6,340 bases of DNA from Pseudomonadota bacterium (lineage in GTDB: Bacteria > Pseudomonadota > Alphaproteobacteria > UBA8366 > JADFVY01). Numbering within the stretch: position 1 is the stretch's first letter; the number at the start of each line of letters is the position of its first letter. The translations under genes were made by a program, and so were the position numbers. Shown here piece after piece: positions 1 to 6,180 of this stretch. The stretch spans positions 1 through 6,340 of the forward strand of contig DAOVHN010000152.1 of the NCBI GenBank assembly GCA_030671915.1, written 5' to 3'. Below the pieces are notes generated by a model. The model was not told the DNA's origin. It did no database searches and was given only the letters and a program-made list of their open reading frames with translations.

Positions 1-489
1 ATGGACGAGGAACCTGACTGGCGTTTCGCCATCGCAGTCGATGACCCGGCCGTCGACGTCCAGCATTTCCCGTACGGCATCCAGCTTTTCCGATAACTCC
101 CTGCGTTCCCGGGTTTTCTTTGACGCGAGCAAATCGGCTTCCGCCTGCCGCCAGAGCCTTGACAGCGGCTCATCGCTCCCGCCTGCAACGAGCTCGCGGA
201 TTCTGGCCTCCAGGTTAAGCAGAAGCCAGCGGAACCTCTCCCCGCCCGAGCCTGACGGCACGCTCTTGCAAATCAGATCGTCGACAACCGCCGTCAGGGG
301 CTGCACGCGCGCGCTGCCGGCGTCGTCTTCCACCATGACCAGGGGGAAGTCGTAGCGAAGCTTGCCCAGGTCGCCGTAACCGGCAAACAGGGCCGGCCGC
401 TGCGCCAGTAACGCCCGACTGTCTTTGGAGTCTTCGAGATTCAACTCCAGCAGGCGCGGGCTCATTAATTCAAGCGATATGCCGTCCAT
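1..489 (-). CDS. Unrecognised protein, N-terminal 163 residues (runs off left edge)
   Basis: The frame is open from an ATG at 489 to the window edge, giving 163 residues with no stop; the rest lies outside. I do not recognise the family. It starts MDGISLELMSPRLLELNLED and has a mixed hydrophobic and acidic first half. Residues about 110-145 are rich in Arg, Lys, Glu and Leu and look helical, possibly coiled-coil. It ends near an acidic DCDGETP stretch. No signal peptide, membrane segment or clustered cysteine motif is visible. It follows korB on the same strand after 67 bp with no convincing terminator, so it may be the fifth gene of the operon. The start is uncertain: an in-frame TTG at 501 lies 3 nt after a purine-rich GAGAAGAG, whereas the ATG lacks a well-placed Shine-Dalgarno. 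An in-frame TGA at 502-504 rules out anything longer. A redox accessory role would be guesswork. Confidence 0.72.
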   Translation of the reverse strand, partial: MDGISLELMSPRLLELNLEDSKDSRALLAQRPALFAGYGDLGKLRYDFPLVMVEDDAGSARVQPLTAVVDDLICKSVPSGSGGERFRWLLLNLEARIRELVAGGSDEPLSRLWRQAEADLLASKKTRERRELSEKLDAVREMLDVDGRVIDCDGETPVRFLVH

Positions 490-556
490 GGCAAAATCCA
501 ATCACTCTTCTCGTCGTGTCCTCGACGGGTTTCCTTCCCTGGGCGGCGCCCGGAAA

Positions 557-1546
557 TCAGCCCGTCGCAGCGGCCCCCGGCTCTTCCGGCCAGATCGTGA
601 ATTTGTCGAATTCCTCGTCGAGCACGGTCCGGATCAATCCCGGGGTGTTCGGCCGTTCGCCTTCGCGCAGATCCTCGTAACAGGGAACTTCGCTGTTGCG
701 GTAAAGAATGCCGACCGGAATCTCGTCGGTAAGCGAGGCGATTTCCCGCGCCCGGTCCAGATTGCCCGGGTCGTGGATTTCCTGGTTACGGTAGGTCTTG
801 GAGAGGCTCGCGCTCAACTGGATGCCGTCCGGGTGCACGACGACCCGCATCCTGGCCGGATCCCGCACCCAATCGTCGAACTGGTGCGGCATGAATTCCG
901 GACATCTCTGCATAATGCGTACGAACGAAAATCCCTTGTGGCGATAGGCCTGCGAGACGATGTCGTACATCACGTCCGGCATCCAGTCCGCCACTTGGGC
1001 GACGAAGGACACGTTCGATACGCCCAGGGTTACGGTCAGCGGGTTGAGGGGGTTGAGATACGCACCGCGTGGCGTCGTATTGCTCTTCAGGCCCTTGGGA
1101 GAGGTCGGCGAGGCCTGCATCTTGGTGAGGCCGTAAATCTGGTTGTCGTGCATCAGCACGGTCATATTCATGTTGTAGCGGATCGCATGGATCCAGTGCG
1201 CGGCGCCGATGCTGCAACAATCGCCGTCGCCGGTCGTGACAAACACATGCAGGTCTGGCCGCCGCATCTTCACGCCCTCGGCGACGGGCAGGGCCCGGCC
1301 GTGCAGGCCATGGAATCCGTATGCGTTCATGTAGTGGGGCAGCCGGCTCGAACAGCCGATGCCGGATACGAACACGGTCTTCTCGGGCTCAAGCTGTTCG
1401 TCGCGGCACAGCCGCTGGATGGCGGTAAGGATACCGTTGTCGCCGCATCCGGTGCACCAGCGCGGCGAAATGTCGCTCTGATAGTCGTGGATGCTGTGTT
1501 CCTCGTCGATCAGCTTCAGGAGACATTCCGTGTGTGAAGATGGCAT
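557..1546 (-). CDS. korB: 2-oxoacid:ferredoxin oxidoreductase beta subunit (probably 2-oxoglutarate)
   Basis: This is the catalytic thiamine diphosphate (ThDP) subunit of a cytoplasmic CoA-acylating 2-oxoacid:acceptor oxidoreductase. Its 329 residues fit the two-subunit (gamma-alpha plus beta) class. WCTGCG (30-35) gives Cys31 and Cys34; with Cys65 (GIGCSSR) and Cys215 (MQRCPEF) they form the expected [4Fe-4S] ligand set, with spacings close to those I recall for the Sulfolobus tokodaii enzyme. GDGD (106-109) with Asn135 in DNQIYGLTK is the Mg-ThDP signature. HGRALPVAEG (82-91) is also typical. Substrate is inferred: Arg68 and the LTK motif (140-142) sit where, as I recall, basic residues favour 2-oxoglutarate, but pyruvate or other 2-oxoacids are not excluded. 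GAGAGG at 1555-1560 lies 8 nt before the ATG and overlaps the korA stop, suggesting coupled translation. Confidence 0.95.
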   Translation of the reverse strand: MPSSHTECLLKLIDEEHSIHDYQSDISPRWCTGCGDNGILTAIQRLCRDEQLEPEKTVFVSGIGCSSRLPHYMNAYGFHGLHGRALPVAEGVKMRRPDLHVFVTTGDGDCCSIGAAHWIHAIRYNMNMTVLMHDNQIYGLTKMQASPTSPKGLKSNTTPRGAYLNPLNPLTVTLGVSNVSFVAQVADWMPDVMYDIVSQAYRHKGFSFVRIMQRCPEFMPHQFDDWVRDPARMRVVVHPDGIQLSASLSKTYRNQEIHDPGNLDRAREIASLTDEIPVGILYRNSEVPCYEDLREGERPNTPGLIRTVLDEEFDKFTIWPEEPGAAATG

Positions 1547-1559
1547 TTGTTCGACCTCT

Positions 1560-3530
1560 CTATAGCAACTTCCGGCGCGCGACCTCGACGATCGAACCGG
1601 GCTTTATCGGTTGCCCCCGCGATTCGCTCCAGCAATCGACATCGATCAGGTAGCGCGCGCGCAGGAGCCAGGCGAGGCTCGAATAACGGCGGTTGTGCTC
1701 GTCGATAAGCTCGTCGGCCTCGCTGTCCGACCAGTTGTTTTCGATGGTCATGACCTTGCCGAACCGCTGCAGCACCTCCTTGATTCCGGAGGCCATGGGC
1801 TGGAGGAACTTGAGGTGCAGCGACGACACCTTGCGGCCCTCGTCCCTGAGCCGTTCGACGGCTTCCTCGATGGCGCCCTTGGTGCTGCCCCAGCCGATCA
1901 GCAACAGCTCCCCGTCCTCGTCGCCGAACACCGGCGGGGTCTTCAGAGTCTTCTGGAAGGCGGCCAGCTTCATGCTGCGGCTACGGATACCTTCCTCGTT
2001 GATCTCGGGGTCGTAGGCGACGTGGCTGGAACGGTCATGCGCCAGACCTGTGAGACAGTGCATCCCGTTCGGCTGTCCAGGAATGAACCGCTCGGCAAGA
2101 CCCGTCCGGGGGTCCCAGTCATAGGGCTTGGCCCCCTCGGGGACCGCGCTCTGGTCGATCGGCGGGGCAAGCCAGTCCTCGCGGAACCGCGGTCGCGGGA
2201 ACGGCTGCTGGGCCGTGGCCAGGCTAGCGTCGGTCAGGACCATGACGACCATATTGAAGGCTTCGGCGATCTTGCGCGCCGTGATCATGGAATAGAAGCA
2301 ATCCTCGATGGTTGCGGCGGCGAAAACGATCTTCGGGGCGTCGCCATGCCCGCCGAAGCAGGCGGCCAACAAGTCGCTCTGCTCCGCCTTGGTGGGCTGG
2401 CCCGTGCTCGGTCCGCCGCGCTGCACGTCGACCACGACGAGGGGAATTTCCGCCATCACCGCCAGGCCGATTGTCTCCTGTTTGAGCGACAGGCCGGGCC
2501 CCGAGGTAATGGTCAGGGCGCATTTGCCAGCATAGGAGGCGCCGATCGCGAAGGCGCAGGCCGAAATTTCATCCTCGGCCTGGTGCACCACGCAGCCCAC
2601 CTTCTCGAATATGTCGCTCAGATAGTGCGAGGCGGAGGTTGCGGGCGTGATGGGATACATGGAGCAGACTTCCATGCCCGACGCCACGACCCCGAGCGCC
2701 AGCGCGGCGTTGCCGTTCAACACGACCTGGGGCTCGCGCGGCCTCGACGATCCGATCGTGAATTTCAGGTCCAGTTCGGCCTCCGCCCACTCGTAGCCCG
2801 CCTGCAGGAGCTCGAGATTTATTTCGATGACCTTTTCGTTCTTTTTGCGGAAAATGAACGAGACCTGCGCCCGCGCCAGGTCCAGGTCGAAGCAGTAGAT
2901 GCTGCACAGCATGCCGAGCGCGAACATGTTCTTTCCGCGCCGCGTATCCGGCACGAATTTCAAGCATTCCAGCTCCATCGGAATCTCGTACAGCCGGTAT
3001 CCGGCGGCGGTCAATTCATCGCAGACCCGGGCATAGGACTCAACGATTTCCGGATCGGGATCGTCGCGCCACTTGCTCTCCAGCAGAATGATGCAGCCGG
3101 GCTTCAGTTCGTTGGCGCGCACGCGGCTCAACAAGACCTGTTCGTTGAAGGCGATGACCAGATCCGCCTCGTCGCCGCCGTTCATGATGCGGCGTGACGC
3201 CAGCCGGACACGATTGCCGCTGGCGCCGGCTATGCTGCGCGCCGGCGGCTGGATCTCCGCGGGGATGATCTCGACGGTCCATATGCCGTGGCCCGTCTGC
3301 GCGGCGACCGCGCCGAAGGACTGGCCGCAACGCTGTGCGCCTTCTCCCGAATCGCTGACGATCTCGACGATATGCTCGGTGACGGCTACCGCCGCTTTGC
3401 CGGAAGATACCGTGGCCCCTTTCGTCCCCGCAGCGGATTTTGGGGAATCTTTCGCCTTCTTCGCCGGTTTGCCCTCGGTCGGCTGGCGGACCGGTACCTG
3501 TTCAAGCTCTGCCCGTTTTTGTGGTTTCAT
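1560..3530 (-). CDS. korA: 2-oxoacid:ferredoxin oxidoreductase alpha subunit (gamma-alpha fusion)
   Basis: This partner of KorB has 656 residues in three parts. Residues 1-50 are a Lys/Ala/Ser-rich tail. Residues about 53-255 form the gamma domain (GEGAQRCGQSFG at 63-73). Residues about 267-656 form the alpha subunit, with YPITPATS (292-299), QAEDE (317-321), TSGPG (342-346) and GPSTGQPTKAEQ (373-384), all typical of the fused gamma-alpha class also found in mycobacterial KorA. The gamma-alpha chain shapes the substrate and CoA sites while KorB carries ThDP and the cluster. There is no ferredoxin-like delta domain, so electrons must leave to a separate carrier or partner. The only plausible start is ATG 3530: no ATG or GTG occurs between the tail and the gamma domain in a sensible place. 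Its Shine-Dalgarno is weak (AGG at 3540-3542, 9 nt away) and overlaps the sudA TAG, so translation may depend on coupling to sudA. Confidence 0.95.
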   Translation of the reverse strand: MKPQKRAELEQVPVRQPTEGKPAKKAKDSPKSAAGTKGATVSSGKAAVAVTEHIVEIVSDSGEGAQRCGQSFGAVAAQTGHGIWTVEIIPAEIQPPARSIAGASGNRVRLASRRIMNGGDEADLVIAFNEQVLLSRVRANELKPGCIILLESKWRDDPDPEIVESYARVCDELTAAGYRLYEIPMELECLKFVPDTRRGKNMFALGMLCSIYCFDLDLARAQVSFIFRKKNEKVIEINLELLQAGYEWAEAELDLKFTIGSSRPREPQVVLNGNAALALGVVASGMEVCSMYPITPATSASHYLSDIFEKVGCVVHQAEDEISACAFAIGASYAGKCALTITSGPGLSLKQETIGLAVMAEIPLVVVDVQRGGPSTGQPTKAEQSDLLAACFGGHGDAPKIVFAAATIEDCFYSMITARKIAEAFNMVVMVLTDASLATAQQPFPRPRFREDWLAPPIDQSAVPEGAKPYDWDPRTGLAERFIPGQPNGMHCLTGLAHDRSSHVAYDPEINEEGIRSRSMKLAAFQKTLKTPPVFGDEDGELLLIGWGSTKGAIEEAVERLRDEGRKVSSLHLKFLQPMASGIKEVLQRFGKVMTIENNWSDSEADELIDEHNRRYSSLAWLLRARYLIDVDCWSESRGQPIKPGSIVEVARRKLL

Positions 3531-3540
3531 CTATTCTGAC

Positions 3541-5046
3541 CTATGCCACGCGCAGTCGCGCAAAGTTCCGCTCCGCAAGATCGATGCCAAACAGCGTGCC
3601 ATCGGGGCCGTTCCGCAATGGCGAATACACCGCCTCGCTGTCGGGGATCGCAAGATACTCCTTGATCGACTGCGCCGCCCTGCGTCCCGCGCCCATCGCC
3701 AGGATCACGGTGGCCGCGCCCGTCACGATGTCGCCGCCGGCGTAGACGCCCGCCATCGAGGTCGCCAGAGTATCGTCGGTTTCTATATATCCTCGCGCGT
3801 TGAGTTTTAGTTTCGAGGTCTGGCCGAGGATCGGATTCGCGCTTGTGCCGATCGCGTAGACCACCATGTCGGTCTCGAACTCGTACTCGCTGCCCACGAT
3901 CGGAACCGGTCTGCGGCGCCCCGAATCGTCGGGATCCCCGAGTTCCATGCGAACGCAGCGCATCGCGCGCACGTTCCCATTGCCGTCGTCGAGGATTTCG
4001 ACCGGCGCCGTGAGCCAGTGGAAATCGATGCCCTCTTCCTGGGCGTGGTGAAGCTCCTCCTTGCGGGCGGGGCTCTCGGCCTCGGTCCTGCGGTAGACGC
4101 AATAGACCTTCTCCGCCCCCATGCGCAGCGAGACCCGCATCGCGTCCATGGCCGTATTGCCGGAGCCGATGATGGCGACCCGGCGTCCGAGGTGAAGCGG
4201 CGTGTCGAATTCGGGGAATTTTCCCGCCATCATCAGGTTGCAGCGCGTCAACAACTCGTTGGCGGACAGTACCCCGTTCAGGGTTTCACCCGGGATTCCC
4301 ATGAATTTCGGCGCGCCCGCGCCGGATCCGACGAACACCGCATCGAAGCCCATCTCGTCACGCATCTGCTCGATCGTGAACAGGCGCCCGACCAGCGTGT
4401 TGCACTCGATCTGGACGCCCAGCTCTTTCAGGTTGGCGATCTCGGCGTCGACCACGTCGTTGGGCAGCCGGAACTCGGGGATGCCGTATCGCAGCACGCC
4501 GCCGGGCTCATGAAAGGCCTCGTAGACGATGACCTCGCATCCCGCCTTGGCCAGGTCCGCCGCGCAGGCCATTCCGGCGGGTCCGGAGCCGACGATGCCG
4601 ACCTTGATTTTCCTGGGTTCGATATGCGGGCGGCTGCTCCACCCCTCCTTGATCGCCCGGTCCCCGACCCACCGCTCCAGGCGGCCGATCGCCACCGGCT
4701 CGAGGGTGTCGCCGACCGGACACACGCCCTCGCACTGGTCTTCCTGCGGGCACACGCGGCCGCAAATCGCCGGCAACAGGTTGGCCTCGCTGAGGATATC
4801 GTAGGCGCCGCGATAGTCCTTCTCGGAAAGCTTGATGATGAAGCCGGGAATGTCGATGCCGACCGGGCAGCCGGCGACGCAGGCGGGTTCGGGACACAGC
4901 AGGCAGCGTTCGCATTCGACCAGCGCATCCTCCGGCGTGAACCCGAGTGCGACCTCCTCGAAATTTCCGACCCGCCGTTCGGGTTCCTGAACGGCCATGG
5001 GAGCCCTGTCCTGGGGAATCGTGCGGATCGTCTTTTTCTTCGTCAT
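3541..5046 (-). CDS. sudA: NfnB/SudA-type NADPH-dependent flavin iron-sulfur oxidoreductase, large subunit
   Basis: The 501-residue product belongs to the NfnB / sulfide dehydrogenase alpha / glutamate synthase small-subunit family. An N-terminal two-cluster domain holds Cys45, 48, 51, 56, 60 and Cys95, 99, 105, 109 (CERCLLCPEPAC, then CGRVCPQEDQC). An FAD Rossmann fold begins at GIVGSGPAG (150-158), an NADP fold at IIGSGNTA (292-299) followed by Arg319-Arg320, and the closing FAD motif is GVYAGGDIVTGAA (433-445). With SudB next to it, Nfn/Sud function is preferred over a GltD role, because no gltB is present. In Nfn enzymes this chain holds the bifurcating FAD and the NADP(H) site; whether this one bifurcates is not shown by sequence. 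The open frame extends upstream to 5721, but that part lies over sudB in another frame. ATG 5046 is chosen because GAGGA (5053-5057) sits 6 nt before it and the family N-terminus (APM...NFEEVALGF) starts right after. Confidence 0.93.
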   Translation of the reverse strand: MTKKKTIRTIPQDRAPMAVQEPERRVGNFEEVALGFTPEDALVECERCLLCPEPACVAGCPVGIDIPGFIIKLSEKDYRGAYDILSEANLLPAICGRVCPQEDQCEGVCPVGDTLEPVAIGRLERWVGDRAIKEGWSSRPHIEPRKIKVGIVGSGPAGMACAADLAKAGCEVIVYEAFHEPGGVLRYGIPEFRLPNDVVDAEIANLKELGVQIECNTLVGRLFTIEQMRDEMGFDAVFVGSGAGAPKFMGIPGETLNGVLSANELLTRCNLMMAGKFPEFDTPLHLGRRVAIIGSGNTAMDAMRVSLRMGAEKVYCVYRRTEAESPARKEELHHAQEEGIDFHWLTAPVEILDDGNGNVRAMRCVRMELGDPDDSGRRRPVPIVGSEYEFETDMVVYAIGTSANPILGQTSKLKLNARGYIETDDTLATSMAGVYAGGDIVTGAATVILAMGAGRRAAQSIKEYLAIPDSEAVYSPLRNGPDGTLFGIDLAERNFARLRVA

Positions 5047-5078
5047 CGTCTGTCCTCGCGGAAGGGGCCGGCCGGCGC

Positions 5079-5954
5079 TCAGCCGCCGCCGTCCGCTGTC
5101 TCGGCCAGGGCCTTCTGCCGGCAGTTTTCCGACCAGCGCTCGATGGCCAGTTTCTCGTCCTCCTTGAAGCGGCGCAGGCGGTTCATCAGGTCGTCGAAAT
5201 CGACCTCGTGCCCGTCGAAATCGGGCCCGTCGACGCAGGCGAATTTCATCCTGTCGCCGATTTTGACCCTGCAGCCGCCGCACATCCCCGTGCCGTCGAC
5301 CATGATCGGATTGAGGCTGACCATGGTCTTGATGCCCAGCGGACGCGTCGTTTCCGCGCAGGCCCTCATCATGATCGGCGGCCCGATGGCGACCACCTCG
5401 TCGATGTCCGCGTGCTTCTCGACCGCCATCTCGATGCCCTTTGTCACCAGGCCCTTGATGCCGGCCGACCCGTCGTCGGTGCAGATGATCAATTCGTCGC
5501 AGCAGGCGCGGAACTTGTCCTCCCAGAACACCAGGTCGCGGTTGCGGAATCCAACGACGCCAATGACATAGGCGCCGCTTTCCTTGAAGCCGCGCGCCTG
5601 GGGATAGATCGGGGCCACGCCCAGCCCGCCGCCGACGCAGACGACCTTGCGGGCGTCGCCGATCCGGCTCGGCTCCCCCATGGGGCCGACAATGCCGTAG
5701 AGCCCGGTGCCGGCCTGGCACAGGCCCTGCATCTCCCGGGTGGTCTTGCCGACCGCCTGGACGACCAGGGTCACGGTGCCCTTATCGCGGTCGAAATCGG
5801 CGATCGTCAACGGAATCCGCTCGCCCTTGGCACGGGTCATGACAATGACGAACTGGCCCGGCTTCGCCGCCCTGGCCATCGCCGGATGGTTGATTTCCAA
5901 CAGGAACGTCGTATCCGAGAAGTCCTCTCGCGCAACGATCGGGAAACCGGGCAT
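5079..5954 (-). CDS. sudB: NfnA/SudB-type ferredoxin-NAD(P)+ oxidoreductase, small subunit
   Basis: The 291 residues match the usual length of NfnA / sulfide dehydrogenase beta (ferredoxin-NADP reductase fold). An FAD-binding beta-barrel contains RIPLTI (46-51), a nucleotide-binding domain has VGGGLGVAP (107-115), and a C-terminal [2Fe-2S] site is DGTGMCGGCRV (220-230) plus Cys240. Asp220, Cys225, Cys228 and Cys240 reproduce the unusual one-Asp three-Cys ligation described for the Pyrococcus and Thermotoga enzymes. In those enzymes this subunit exchanges electrons with NAD(H) and passes them to the large subunit. It is the first gene of the operon, 32 bp before sudA. GTGAGG at 5963-5968 lies 8 nt before ATG 5954 and supports that start. 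It acts in the cytoplasm; no membrane segment is seen. Dihydroorotate dehydrogenase electron-transfer subunit (PyrK) is the nearest alternative, but the sudA neighbour and the Asp ligand argue against it. Confidence 0.93.
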   Translation of the reverse strand: MPGFPIVAREDFSDTTFLLEINHPAMARAAKPGQFVIVMTRAKGERIPLTIADFDRDKGTVTLVVQAVGKTTREMQGLCQAGTGLYGIVGPMGEPSRIGDARKVVCVGGGLGVAPIYPQARGFKESGAYVIGVVGFRNRDLVFWEDKFRACCDELIICTDDGSAGIKGLVTKGIEMAVEKHADIDEVVAIGPPIMMRACAETTRPLGIKTMVSLNPIMVDGTGMCGGCRVKIGDRMKFACVDGPDFDGHEVDFDDLMNRLRRFKEDEKLAIERWSENCRQKALAETADGGG

Positions 5955-6062
5955 TCAGCCAACCTCACATGTCAGGGCAAGTGCATGTCATCGAGAAGTC
6001 ATTTCCGATCGCGCGGGCACCGCCAAACGAAGGACACCAGATTACCACTGGATTATGTGCAA

Positions 6063-6068
6063 AATGTA
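6063..6068 (-). promoter_or_regulatory. Predicted -10 element of the sudBA-korAB promoter
   Basis: The minus strand reads TACATT, four of six matches to TATAAT. It would place transcription start at an A at about 6056, giving a leader of about 102 nt before sudB. No TTGACA-like -35 lies at the normal spacing, as is usual for activator-dependent class II promoters. A better-looking hexamer, CATAAT (6052-6057), lies 11 bp downstream but does not keep the class II distance to the FNR-type box. Prediction only. Confidence 0.55.
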
Positions 6069-6090
6069 AATTTCCCGGCGGACAACCGCA

Positions 6091-6104
6091 TTGATTTATA
6101 TCAG
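6091..6104 (-). promoter_or_regulatory. FNR/Anr/FixK-type operator upstream of sudB
   Basis: The plus strand reads TTGAT-TTAT-ATCAG (minus strand CTGAT-ATAA-ATCAA), matching nine of ten defined bases of the FNR-family box TTGAT-N4-ATCAA. The centre (6097.5) lies 32 bp upstream of the centre of the TACATT hexamer (6065.5), so the box falls at -41.5 relative to the predicted start at 6056. That is the class II position from which FNR-family proteins activate. On the plus-strand side the equivalent -10 position is GC-rich, so the site appears to serve only the sud-kor operon. Which family member binds (FNR/Anr for oxygen, Dnr/NnrR for nitric oxide, FixK) cannot be told from the site. Confidence 0.7.
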
Positions 6105-6180
6105 TGCTCAAGCAATGCGCCGCGACCGCCCGGCCCGGCGGCCGCAAGGAATAGAGAAATGGGTACATTCCCACGGGTGA

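Noticed and set aside
541..551. GGGC-GGC-GCCC inverted repeat after korB as a terminator
   Set aside because: The stem is only four base pairs and there is no T-run; not enough for an intrinsic terminator.
3541..5046. SudA as glutamate synthase small subunit (GltD)
   Set aside because: GltD is homologous, but there is no gltB and the gene sits next to an NfnA/SudB partner and korAB.
425..5571. Long plus-strand open frames opposite the operon (425-1537, 1611-3197, 4018-5571)
   Set aside because: They lie antisense to korB, korA, sudA and sudB, show no family motifs, and are the expected result of high GC content; the minus-strand genes have clear domains and ribosome sites.
5047..5721. N-terminal extension of SudA up to an ATG at 5721
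   Set aside because: This stretch is Arg/Gly-rich nonsense lying over sudB in another frame; the ATG at 5046 has a good Shine-Dalgarno and the expected family N-terminus.
6160..6173. TGGG-TACATT-CCCA inverted repeat near the map junction
   Set aside because: A four-base stem is too short to call an attachment site or transposon end, and no matching copy or target duplication is visible.
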